In this document: positions 1 to 6,718 of the stretch, one piece after another
How the letters are laid out: every line of letters begins with the position of its first letter
Numbering within the stretch: position 1 is the stretch's first letter
Source of the DNA: Acholeplasmataceae bacterium UBA5769
GTDB taxonomy: Bacteria; Bacillota_I; Bacilli_A; Acholeplasmatales; Acholeplasmataceae
Assembly: GCA_002418725.1 (NCBI GenBank)
Contig: DIER01000032.1
Span: forward strand, 2,625 to 13,852
Direction: 5' to 3'
DNA length: 11,228 bases
Made by a program: the position numbers and the translations under genes
The notes under the pieces: generated by a model
Database searches by the model: none
Seen by the model: the letters and a program-made list of their open reading frames with translations, nothing else
What the model was told of the DNA's origin: nothing

Positions 1-674
1 TTTGGATTGTCTTTAAAGATGACATCAAGCATCGCTTGATCAACGTGTTTTTGAAGCACTTTATAACACGTTGAAAGATTTGGACTTCTTAACTCTAGAT
101 TATGACAATCAGAAGAGACCAAATCAACTAAACCTAGTTTAAACATTTTTAAGACTTGTTTCGCTTTTACGGCTTTGTCTAAACCTAAAACTGAAGTGGT
201 ATTCACCTGAATCAGAGCACCTGTTTTTCTGATCATTTCAATGTCCTCGAGACTCACATAAGGATAGCGTTCGACATGCGCAATGATCGGGATAAATCCC
301 ATGCGTGAAATGTCATAAATGATCTCTTCCACGGGTTGTGGTTCTCTGGTTGAAAATTCGATTAAAATGTATTTAGAATTTCCAAACGTGTAATCCTGAT
401 AGTTCGGTGAAAGGTGAGAACGATAAAGCACTTCAGCACCTAAAGATAGTTTGATGGGTATGTCTTCTTTCAAAACAGCCTCTTTAAGTTCTAGAAAGTG
501 TTTGAGATGAATATCTCTTGAAACCTTTTGTACTTTGGATTGGACATGTGGCGTCAAGACCACGTGTGAAACACCTTCGGCCACCTCTTTTTTAAGCATG
601 GCAAGCGATGTTTCAATGTCTTTTGAACCATCATCGACACCAAACAAGATGTGGGTATGAAGATCAACAAACAT
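1..674 (-). CDS. CpsB/YwqE-like PHP-domain tyrosine-protein phosphatase (3' end beyond window)
   Basis: Predicted metal-dependent protein-tyrosine phosphatase that removes phosphate from the partner BY-kinase encoded just upstream. I translated it from the reverse complement: 224 residues are visible and the frame is open to the left edge. Family members are about 240-255 residues, so roughly the last 20-30 are missing. PHP-superfamily metal-ligand motifs appear in the expected order: DLHTHIL at 4-10 followed by GVDDGS at 12-17, TPH at 41-43, GAE at 79-81, IAHVERY at 131-137 and SDCHN at 188-192. The start ATG (674-672) shares one base with the TAA stop of the kinase gene (TAATG). There is no strong SD, so translation is probably coupled to the kinase. 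The order adaptor-kinase-phosphatase matches Bacillus ywqCDE. Polysaccharide biosynthesis genes may follow to the left, but that is inference. Confidence 0.93.
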   Translation of the reverse strand, partial: MFVDLHTHILFGVDDGSKDIETSLAMLKKEVAEGVSHVVLTPHVQSKVQKVSRDIHLKHFLELKEAVLKEDIPIKLSLGAEVLYRSHLSPNYQDYTFGNSKYILIEFSTREPQPVEEIIYDISRMGFIPIIAHVERYPYVSLEDIEMIRKTGALIQVNTTSVLGLDKAVKAKQVLKMFKLGLVDLVSSDCHNLELRSPNLSTCYKVLQKHVDQAMLDVIFKDNP

Positions 675-1393
675 TAGTCTTCGTACTTATAGCTATAATC
701 GTAACCATAGCCATACTCTCCGCCCTTAAGGCTGACTTGGGTTAAGACGGTTCCAATGATGTGTACGTGGTTATTTTTAAGGTTTTGAATAGCTTCTTTG
801 ACCAATGTCTTTTTCGCAACCCCTTGTGCGACGATGAAGACTACACCATCAGCGTTTTTAGCCACATAAAGGGCATCTGATACCGCGATGACCGGTGGTG
901 TATCAAGTAAGACATAATCGTATTCACTGCGAAGTCTTCCAATTAAATCTTTCATTTTTGCAGATTCTAAGACGTTAACGACCGCGGTTGTTTTTTCACC
1001 AGCAACGATGAAATCAAAACCGAAATCAGCTGAATGTTGGACTAATTCTTCGTATTTGATTTTTCCAGATAAATAATCGGTTAAACCATTTTTATTGGGG
1101 ACATTAAAAACACGTTGCATCTTCGGTTTTCTTAAGTCTAAATCAAGTAAAATCACTTTCTTATCCTTTTGACTTAAAAGAAAAGCTAAATTCGAAACGA
1201 AGGTTGATTTTCCTTCAGAGGCGAGTGTTGAAGTGAATTGTACGACCTTGATTTTGCCATCGATGTTGGCATAATCAAGATTAATGATGACCTTTTGAAA
1301 AGATTCAGCAGTATAAGATAGTGGTTGTTCTTTGGTGACTAAATAGTCATAACGTTCGTTACGTTCACCATTAAAGATGTTCTTCTTGCTCAT
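674..1393 (-). CDS. CpsD/YwqD-like bacterial tyrosine kinase (BY-kinase)
   Basis: Cytoplasmic autophosphorylating tyrosine kinase that works with the Wzz/CpsC-like membrane protein encoded upstream to control capsule or exopolysaccharide synthesis. At 239 residues it is the usual size for a Firmicutes-type stand-alone kinase domain. Visible motifs: Walker A ending SEGKST (K62), Walker A' ILLDLDLRKP at 81-90, and Walker B YVLLDTPP at 160-167. The C-terminus carries six tyrosines at alternating positions 227, 229, 231, 233, 235 and 237, which is the expected autophosphorylation cluster. The stretch after AGEK at 131-134 lacks the prolines (P-NP-ELL type) that I expect in this family. The start ATG overlaps the preceding TGA stop (ATGA), and AAGGAG lies 8 bases upstream. 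The downstream phosphatase overlaps by one base, so kinase, adaptor and phosphatase are co-translated. Confidence 0.95.
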   Translation of the reverse strand: MSKKNIFNGERNERYDYLVTKEQPLSYTAESFQKVIINLDYANIDGKIKVVQFTSTLASEGKSTFVSNLAFLLSQKDKKVILLDLDLRKPKMQRVFNVPNKNGLTDYLSGKIKYEELVQHSADFGFDFIVAGEKTTAVVNVLESAKMKDLIGRLRSEYDYVLLDTPPVIAVSDALYVAKNADGVVFIVAQGVAKKTLVKEAIQNLKNNHVHIIGTVLTQVSLKGGEYGYGYDYSYKYED

Positions 1394-2097
1394 GAGCGGG
1401 TCTCCTTTACTTCAAATTCAGGGATAACCCCTAACACTTGAATGCCAAAGGCTAATTCAAGTTGATCTTTGGTTCTGAAAGTATTGTTAAAGAGTTCTTT
1501 TAAAAACGCAATCCCTACACCTAAGATGCCACCTAAAATGAGACCGATCACCACGTATAAGACTTTATTAGGTGAATCGTAGGTACCATCTTTTGCAGTG
1601 GATGTGCGAATAATGTTATTTTCTAGAATCGCAACGTTAGCGTTTGCAAACGCAATCGCCTCTTCAATCACTTCGTTGACGATCACTTTAGATAATTCAG
1701 GATCATCGGCTAAATAAGAAACGTTAATAAAGTATGATGTTGTGGATGAAGAAACCGATAAATTGGATTTAAGCTGTTGCGCTGAAATGGATAGTCCAAG
1801 ATCATCGACAACTTTCTCTAAGACAATAGGCATTGAAATGAGGTCTGCTGCAGTTGCCATAAGGCGCTGCGCATTCACAAGGTCGAAGGAATCGTTGGTT
1901 CCGGATTCGACTTGGACTTGAACCATCACGTACGCATTGGATTTGTACTGTGGATTGGCAATAAAATAAGCATATACCCCAGCAATCAGGCCAATTAAAA
2001 GTGTGGCAACGGTGATGAGAATGATGTTGCTACGTAAAATTTTAAATAGGTCGACAAGACTAATCTCGTTGGTTGTATCAAGTTGTTGTTCGTTCAT
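1390..2097 (-). CDS. Wzz/CpsC/YwqC-like chain-length determinant and BY-kinase adaptor
   Basis: Membrane protein of the polysaccharide co-polymerase type. In Firmicutes it activates the separate BY-kinase and influences polymer length or export. At 235 residues it matches the usual size. There is a cytoplasmic N-terminal stretch (about 1-24), TM1 at about 25-47 (IILITVATLLIGLIAGVYAY), an extracytoplasmic Wzz domain at about 48-177, and TM2 at about 179-199. The cytoplasmic tail at 200-235 includes FRTKDQLELAFG and VLGVIPE, typical of the kinase-activating tail. The start is secure: AGGAGG lies five bases upstream of the ATG, and this is the first gene after the promoter. It ends in TGA inside an ATGA overlap with the kinase gene, which shows that TGA is a stop codon here. 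Confidence 0.94.
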   Translation of the reverse strand: MNEQQLDTTNEISLVDLFKILRSNIILITVATLLIGLIAGVYAYFIANPQYKSNAYVMVQVQVESGTNDSFDLVNAQRLMATAADLISMPIVLEKVVDDLGLSISAQQLKSNLSVSSSTTSYFINVSYLADDPELSKVIVNEVIEEAIAFANANVAILENNIIRTSTAKDGTYDSPNKVLYVVIGLILGGILGVGIAFLKELFNNTFRTKDQLELAFGIQVLGVIPEFEVKETRS

Positions 2098-2102
2098 AAG
2101 GT

Positions 2103-2108
2103 CCTCCT
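2103..2108 (-). promoter_or_regulatory. Strong ribosome binding site for the Wzz/CpsC-like gene
   Basis: The minus strand reads AGGAGG, a perfect SD core, separated by five bases from the ATG at 2097. It fixes the start of the first gene of the cps-type operon. Confidence 0.85.
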
Positions 2109-2145
2109 CAATGATTTCGTTATTATCATCTTATGTATCAAAGAT

Positions 2146-2174
2146 ATTATAACATTTTTAATGCTAATTGAAAC
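2146..2174 (-). promoter_or_regulatory. Predicted promoter of the exopolysaccharide operon (extended -10)
   Basis: On the minus strand there is a perfect TATAAT at 2151-2146 with TG one base upstream (TGTTATAAT, an extended -10). A weak -35, GTTTCA at 2174-2169, sits 17 bases away. The predicted transcription start is near 2139, about 40 bases before the ATG. A second TATAAT lies upstream at 2204-2209 without a convincing -35. The rest of the 2175-2314 gap is AT-rich, and I see nothing else definite in it. No operator could be identified. Confidence 0.65.
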
Positions 2175-2314
2175 GTATGTACTCATAAAAAATACGCTTT
2201 AAGATTATAAATGGTAAATTGTGTAAAAAATAGATCTTATCTCAGTTTATATGTTCTGTATCGTGATTTTATAACCATATCATACAAAAAAAGGATGACA
2301 AAAGTCTTTCATAG

Positions 2315-2347
2315 AAAAAAATGGAAACCATCTTTATGATTTCCATT
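2315..2347 (-). terminator. Rho-independent terminator after potD
   Basis: Read on the minus strand, AATGGAAATCAT (2347-2336) pairs with ATGGTTTCCATT (2331-2320) around an AAAG loop. This gives a 12-bp stem with one U-G wobble, followed directly by a T run (2319-2315). The wobble becomes an A-C mismatch on the plus strand, so the signal favours minus-strand transcription. It begins nine bases after the potD stop codon and separates the pot operon from the downstream cps-type operon. Confidence 0.88.
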
Positions 2348-2356
2348 CGTTTTTTG

Positions 2357-3508
2357 TTACTTGGTTAAAACTTGTTGAACCATGGATGTGATGGAATCGA
2401 TTGCTGTTGGGCTCAATGTTGTCATGGGATAGAAATTTCCTTCACGGTCCTTATTGTAATAAGTTAAGTTCGCAAGTGCCCAATTCTTCTTGAAATGGTC
2501 AGTAGAATCTACATAGGAGACGATGATGTCATACGCTTCTTCTAAAGCGGTTGCATAACCTACCACTTCACTGTTTAAGGCAACCACTTCAGGATCAAGA
2601 AGGTAGTTGATAAACATGTGGGCGCGGTCTACGTGTTTTGCAGTGTTAGGAATAACCATCGCATCAATAAAGACAAGTGTGTTTTCAGGAATATAAATAT
2701 CAAAGAGTGCTTGAACTTCGCTTAAGCTCTTACCTTCTTCAATTTGAATATATGCACGGTCTAAATAGTCACCCGTATAAGTGAATGCCATATCTAAGTT
2801 ATTGGATTCGATGTTACGCTTTAACATATCATCGCCCCATTCCATAAAGTTCGCAGCGGTCAAATCTTGTCTGACTTGACTGAGTAACGTTGTTGAATAA
2901 CTGTTTGGGTTATCGTTACGGTAAAGCATTGCAGCCGCATAAGCCATTTGAGGAACATCATACATGCCTCTTCTCGCAGATGTAAAATGTGTTGTAGCGT
3001 CAAAATAGGTTGCCCAACCATTTTGTTCTAAAGAAGCTTTTAAACCGTTGACGCGGTTGTTATAAATGATACCAAATGTACCCCAGAAATAAGGAACCAT
3101 GTAATCCTTATAGTCGACAGTGCTACCTGTTCTTGAGAGGGTAGTTGCTGTCATCGAATCAAAGATTTGTTCTACACCATCCATGTACGTGACGTTTTCA
3201 CGGTTAGGAAGTTGTGCGTAATCAAGGGGGATAAGCATGTTCTCCTCGACCATTTTTTCAATCATGTAATCGGATGGAATCACTAAATCAAAAGGTGTTG
3301 TACCACTCTTGATTTTTGAATAAAAGAGTTCGTTGGAATCAGCGACGCTGATCTTCACGTTAATGCCATATTCATCTTCGAAGTTTTTGACAACTTCATC
3401 GTTGATGTACTCGCCCCAGTTTAAGATATTTAAGACTGGACGGGTATCACATGCAGCTAGACCAAATGCAGCAAGTGTTAAAACAAAGACTAACAGTAAT
3501 TTTTTCAT
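2357..3508 (-). CDS. potD: Polyamine ABC transporter substrate-binding lipoprotein (PotD-like)
   Basis: Lipid-anchored receptor on the outer face of the membrane that captures spermidine/putrescine-type polyamines and delivers them to PotB-PotC. It has 383 residues. The N-terminus is a lipoprotein signal peptide: MKK, a hydrophobic stretch, then lipobox LAAC with C20 as the lipidated cysteine. The mature protein starts with NILNWGEYI (W31, Y34), a hallmark of PotD/PotF-type proteins. Also family-like are VIPSDYM near residue 83 and the C-terminal run from VFIDAMVIPNTAKHVDRAHMFINYLL to VGYATALEEAY. The start ATG overlaps the potC TGA stop (ATGA), with GGGTGA six bases upstream as SD. It is the last gene of potABCD and is followed by a terminator. 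By eye, the position of an acidic polyamine ligand near DVPQM appears non-acidic, so the exact substrate is less certain than the family. Confidence 0.93.
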   Translation of the reverse strand: MKKLLLVFVLTLAAFGLAACDTRPVLNILNWGEYINDEVVKNFEDEYGINVKISVADSNELFYSKIKSGTTPFDLVIPSDYMIEKMVEENMLIPLDYAQLPNRENVTYMDGVEQIFDSMTATTLSRTGSTVDYKDYMVPYFWGTFGIIYNNRVNGLKASLEQNGWATYFDATTHFTSARRGMYDVPQMAYAAAMLYRNDNPNSYSTTLLSQVRQDLTAANFMEWGDDMLKRNIESNNLDMAFTYTGDYLDRAYIQIEEGKSLSEVQALFDIYIPENTLVFIDAMVIPNTAKHVDRAHMFINYLLDPEVVALNSEVVGYATALEEAYDIIVSYVDSTDHFKKNWALANLTYYNKDREGNFYPMTTLSPTAIDSITSMVQQVLTK

Positions 3509-4383
3509 TTAAAATCACCCTTTTTTCCTTTCTTTGAATGTTGTATAAAGGTGTATACCAATAATCCAGCCAGTGTAAATAACGTCAAGAGAGTCGAAAA
3601 CGCATACACGGATGGTGTCAAATTACGACGACCAATGACACCGTAAATCCAGATTGATAAGTTATCAAATCCTGCTCCGGTGTTGAAATAACTGATGACA
3701 AAGTCATCGATACTCATGGTTAATGCAAGAAGCATTCCTGAGAAGATGCCGGCCTTAATGGCTGGAATAACCACCTTGATGAGTGCCTTATAAGGTTTAA
3801 TCCCTAAATCGAGAGCAGCATCCATTAAGTTTGGATCAGTTTCTTTAAGTTTAGGCATAACAGATAAGACGACATAAGGGAAGGTAAAGAAGAGATGTGC
3901 CATTACGAGTGTGAAAAGTCCAAAGATGCTAGGGAAGATAGGCATCAGTAAGCGAAACATGAGCATGAGTGAAAAACCAGTGACAATGTCCGCATTGAGC
4001 ATGGGGACATTGTTTAAGAGCATTATTTTTTGTCTTTTCTTCTTCTCTAGTGAGTATAACCCAACCGCGAAGAAGGTGCCTGCAATGGTTGCGATTGAAG
4101 TCGCGATGAAGGATACGATAAACGTATTTCTGATCGCGGTCATCAAATCTTCTTCTTGCAAGATGTTTGGATACCATTTAAATGTGATACTTAAGAATTC
4201 TGAAGTTCTAACCGATGAGTTTACCGATTGAATCGCAATCACAATGATCGCCAGATACAACATCAAGAAGATCGAAAAGAATAAGATATGTTTTAAGACC
4301 TTCATGGGTTTTTGAAACTTCGAATAATCTTTATACCCATATTCCTGAAGGGTAGCCACAGGATAATTTCTTTCATGTGTCAT
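3505..4383 (-). CDS. potC: Polyamine ABC transporter permease (PotC-like)
   Basis: One of the two membrane subunits of the polyamine importer; it pairs with PotB to form the channel and contacts PotA. It has 292 residues with about six membrane segments. The binding-protein-dependent permease (EAA) loop reads DAALDLGIKPYKALIKVVIP at 188-207, the site that docks on the ATPase. SIDDFVISYF at 224-233 is characteristic of PotC-type permeases. The hydrophilic N-terminus (about 30 residues before TM1) is somewhat longer than in E. coli PotC. The start is supported by GGAAGGGG about 10 bases upstream and by an ATGA overlap with the end of potB. Its own TGA stop overlaps the potD start, so potB, potC and potD are translationally coupled. 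Confidence 0.94.
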   Translation of the reverse strand: MTHERNYPVATLQEYGYKDYSKFQKPMKVLKHILFFSIFLMLYLAIIVIAIQSVNSSVRTSEFLSITFKWYPNILQEEDLMTAIRNTFIVSFIATSIATIAGTFFAVGLYSLEKKKRQKIMLLNNVPMLNADIVTGFSLMLMFRLLMPIFPSIFGLFTLVMAHLFFTFPYVVLSVMPKLKETDPNLMDAALDLGIKPYKALIKVVIPAIKAGIFSGMLLALTMSIDDFVISYFNTGAGFDNLSIWIYGVIGRRNLTPSVYAFSTLLTLFTLAGLLVYTFIQHSKKGKKGDFK

Positions 4384-5213
4384 AATAATGTTTCCCCTTC
4401 CTTATCGAATCTGGTTAAGAGTAAAATCGAACCTAAGATGAAGACTAAGATCACAACCGCTAAGAGTGAACCATGATTATAGAAGATGGTTGATGAGAGT
4501 AATTTATTTTCAATGACGTTACCAATGAAAAGGTAGTTTCCTTTTCCTAAAATCTTTGGAATCGCAAATCCTGCGAGTGTCGGTAAGAAGACCATGATTG
4601 AGCCCGTGACAACACCTTTAATCGAAAGGGGGAAGATGACCTTCCAAAACTTTTGAAATGGGGTTAAGCCAAGGTCTAACGCGGCTTCTTGAAGCGCATA
4701 GTCAATCTTTTCTAAAGCGGTATAAACAGGTAAAATCATGAAAGGTAAGTAAGTGAAAACTAATCCAATTAAAATCGCGATGGGTTTTCCTGTAATGTTA
4801 CCAAAAGGTGAAAAACCGATGATGGAGCTGATAATGTTATTTTGCGAGAAAATGTTATTGAGTGCATCCACTCTTAAAATCAAGTTTGACCACATCGGTA
4901 AGATGACAATTGTTAAAATGATAAACTTATTTTTAAACTTTGATTGAAAGATATAATAAGCTGCAAAATAACCTAAAACAAAGGAAATAAATGTTGTTGC
5001 AACCGCAAAGACGACACTATTTCTAAAAGCAATGACATTTTGGCGTTGTATCAAGATTGACCAATGGTTTAAACTGATGTTGATCTGATTTAAGGATACA
5101 GATGAATCGTAGTTTGAAATAGCAATTAAGACCATCGCAATCAGTGGTACAAACACCAAGATATAGAGCCATATTTGATATGGCGTTGCCAGTATCTTGA
5201 ATGTCTTACCCAT
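4380..5213 (-). CDS. potB: Polyamine ABC transporter permease (PotB-like)
   Basis: Partner of PotC in the transmembrane channel of the polyamine importer. It has 277 residues, typical for PotB. Hydrophobic segments lie at about 15-33, 63-88, 98-112, 146-166, 198-222 and 247-266. The EAA loop reads QEAALDLGLTPFQKFWKVIFP at 175-195 and matches the consensus EAA-x3-G-x9-I-x-LP closely. FAIPKILGKGNYLFIGN at 216-232 resembles the PotB/PotH region after that loop. The start codon lies inside the last codons of potA (8-base overlap), with AAGG nine bases upstream as a modest SD. The gene ends in TGA within the ATGA that starts potC. Confidence 0.94.
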   Translation of the reverse strand: MGKTFKILATPYQIWLYILVFVPLIAMVLIAISNYDSSVSLNQINISLNHWSILIQRQNVIAFRNSVVFAVATTFISFVLGYFAAYYIFQSKFKNKFIILTIVILPMWSNLILRVDALNNIFSQNNIISSIIGFSPFGNITGKPIAILIGLVFTYLPFMILPVYTALEKIDYALQEAALDLGLTPFQKFWKVIFPLSIKGVVTGSIMVFLPTLAGFAIPKILGKGNYLFIGNVIENKLLSSTIFYNHGSLLAVVILVFILGSILLLTRFDKEGETLL

Positions 5214-6357
5214 GGTTTTCGACCTTCATCATATGAATTTCATAAGGGTCAACGGATAAGCCAATGGACTGTCCAACTTCATAAGATTCATAAGTGTTGA
5301 CCATGACTTTAACGCCGTTAATATCAACATCAAGTTCGTTATGGACACCTTTAAATAAGGAGAATGTGACTTTGCCGACAAGTTTCGCTTTTTCAAGATC
5401 AACGACATCAAAATCCTCAGGGCGAATGACCACGTCAACAGCTTCGTTACTATCAAAGGTATAACCGGTGCATTTAAAGTCAACACCAAGGAAATTGACG
5501 AGATCTTTTTTGATGTAAGTTCCTGGGAAGATGTTGGTTTCACCGATAAAGTTTGCCACATAACGGTTAATAGGTTCATTATAAATCGATCGTGGTGTGC
5601 CTAATTGTTGGATTAAACCATCTTTCATCACGACAATACGATCCGACATGGTCATGGCTTCTTCTTGGTCATGGGTGACAAAGATAAAGGTAATCCCCAG
5701 TTTGGTTTGCATTTCTTTGAGTTCATATTGCATGTTTTGACGCAGTTTTAAGTCAAGTGCTGCAAGAGGTTCGTCAAGCAGTAAGATTTGTGGTTTATTG
5801 ACGATTGCGCGTGCAAGTGCAACACGTTGTTGCTGTCCACCTGAAATTTGATCGATCTTACGCTTCTCAAAACCGGATAGTTTAACTAAAGCGAGCGCAT
5901 CCGCTGCTGCTTTATCAATCAGTTGTTGAATGAGTTTGTGCAATGCACGTGCATTCTTCTTTTCGTGTGTCGGATAGGTTTCTTTGTAGAGTTTTTCAAT
6001 GACTTCACTTCCAAAGAAGTTTGTGAGATATTCTGTGTTACGGTTTCTTAGACCAAACGCAACGTTCTCAAGGACATTTAAATGTGGGAAAAGGGCATAA
6101 CGTTGAAAAACGGTATGGATGGGACGTGCATAGGGTGGAAGGTCATTGAATACTTTTCCGTTAATAATGATTTGACCTTCGTCGGGTTGGACGAAACCAC
6201 CGATCATGCGCAGTGTTGTTGTTTTACCGCATCCAGACGGACCAAGCAGTGTAACAAATTCATTTTCATAAATGGTAAGATTTAAGTTGTCAACAACCCT
6301 CTCACCATCGTAAGATTTTGTGACATTGATTAATTCGATTAGGGGTTTTTTGTTCAC
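5206..6357 (-). CDS. potA: Polyamine ABC transporter ATP-binding protein (PotA-like), GTG start preferred
   Basis: ATPase that powers the polyamine importer on the cytoplasmic side. All ABC motifs are present (numbered from the GTG): Walker A GPSGCGKTT at 39-47, Q-loop VFQRYALFPHL with Q85, signature SGGQQQR at 172-178, Walker B ILLLDE at 191-196, and H-loop histidine H229. A TOBE-type regulatory domain follows from about 270 (IGETNIFPG, VVIRPEDF). An in-frame ATG lies five codons upstream at 6372, but no SD precedes it. The GTG at 6357 has AGGAG seven bases upstream, so I prefer a 383-residue protein. Between Q-loop and signature there is an insertion of about 34 residues relative to E. coli PotA (roughly residues 105-140). 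This is the first gene of the operon and overlaps potB by eight bases. Confidence 0.95.
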   Translation of the reverse strand: MNKKPLIELINVTKSYDGERVVDNLNLTIYENEFVTLLGPSGCGKTTTLRMIGGFVQPDEGQIIINGKVFNDLPPYARPIHTVFQRYALFPHLNVLENVAFGLRNRNTEYLTNFFGSEVIEKLYKETYPTHEKKNARALHKLIQQLIDKAAADALALVKLSGFEKRKIDQISGGQQQRVALARAIVNKPQILLLDEPLAALDLKLRQNMQYELKEMQTKLGITFIFVTHDQEEAMTMSDRIVVMKDGLIQQLGTPRSIYNEPINRYVANFIGETNIFPGTYIKKDLVNFLGVDFKCTGYTFDSNEAVDVVIRPEDFDVVDLEKAKLVGKVTFSLFKGVHNELDVDINGVKVMVNTYESYEVGQSIGLSVDPYEIHMMKVENHG

Positions 6358-6364
6358 CTTGAGA

Positions 6365-6369
6365 CTCCT
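6365..6369 (-). promoter_or_regulatory. Ribosome binding site that selects the GTG start of potA
   Basis: AGGAG on the minus strand (6369-6365) lies seven bases upstream of GTG (6357-6355). The same bases overlap codons 2-3 of the alternative ATG start at 6372, and the sequence upstream of that ATG is purine-poor and AT-rich with no SD. This decides the start in favour of GTG. Confidence 0.75.
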
Positions 6370-6397
6370 CATAGTTTATATTCTTTTACAAGCAATA

Positions 6398-6425
6398 ATT
6401 ATAGACCTTTTTTTTAGAATTTCAA
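6398..6425 (-). promoter_or_regulatory. Predicted sigma-A-type promoter of the potABCD operon
   Basis: On the minus strand, -35 TTGAAA (6425-6420) and a perfect -10 TATAAT (6403-6398) are separated by 16 bases. The spacer contains a run of eight A. The predicted transcription start is near 6391, which leaves a short leader of about 34 bases before the GTG. That is too short for a riboswitch. Confidence 0.75.
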
Positions 6426-6533
6426 GCATTTTATGTACTTTTTTTTAAATATTTTTTTCACTTGTTTTCAAAAATCCACTTTATGGCTTTGTTAGGCTAT
6501 CGAATGGGGTAGTGTCAATGACGAAAAATACAG

Positions 6534-6594
6534 GTGTTTTCATACGAAAAATATACGGTATTCTCAGAAGGCTTATATTGGTATTTTCAAACAC
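6534..6594. repeat. Interrupted inverted repeat (possible stem with internal loops)
   Basis: Three complementary blocks nest in register on the plus strand: GTGTTT with AAACAC, ATAC with GTAT, and AATATA with TATATT. They are separated by small internal loops and an apical region of about 18 bases. All blocks are AT-rich, so chance pairing is possible. The whole structure lies downstream of the terminator when read on the minus strand, so it is not obviously part of the Abi-family transcript. Confidence 0.4.
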
Positions 6595-6595
6595 T

Positions 6596-6630
6596 AAAAA
6601 AATAAAAAGCAAGGGACGCATCCCTTGCTT
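6596..6630 (-). terminator. Rho-independent terminator downstream of the Abi-family gene
   Basis: A perfect 10-bp inverted repeat, AAGCAAGGGA (6607-6616) with TCCCTTGCTT (6621-6630), has a four-base loop. On the minus strand it is followed by a T-rich tail (6606-6596: three T, A, seven T). The plus strand has no T run after the stem. It lies about 90 bases after the Abi stop codon and insulates potA from read-through. Confidence 0.85.
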
Positions 6631-6718
6631 CGTCTCTGGGCTTCGAAAGTGTCCAAAGAACAATTGTATTTACATTTTACCACAAAAATTATACATTACA
6701 ACAACAATGCAAACGTTT

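Larger units (their letters stand above)
6426..6718. other. AT-rich intergenic stretch between potA and the Abi-family gene
   Basis: I see no credible gene here. Short open frames on both strands lack an SD and run through hairpin sequence. Contents: a strong minus-strand terminator (6596-6630), and an interrupted inverted repeat at about 6534-6594 made of three paired blocks: GTGTTT/AAACAC, ATAC/GTAT and AATATA/TATATT. Imperfect end-repeat-like arms (CTTTG..CT.TCGAA) lie at 6487-6504 and, inverted, at 6642-6658. The segment may be the remnant of a small mobile element or a structured transcript. The sequence alone does not decide. Confidence 0.5.

Noticed and set aside
1390..4383. Possible use of TGA as a tryptophan codon (Mycoplasma/Spiroplasma code)
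   Set aside because: TGA ends three genes exactly at ATGA overlaps with the next start codon (1390, 3505, 4380), and conserved tryptophans use TGG.
6490..6518. A perfect TTGACA on the minus strand (6518-6513) as an extra pot promoter
   Set aside because: No acceptable -10 lies 16-18 bases downstream (CTAACA at best), whereas a clear promoter exists at 6398-6425.
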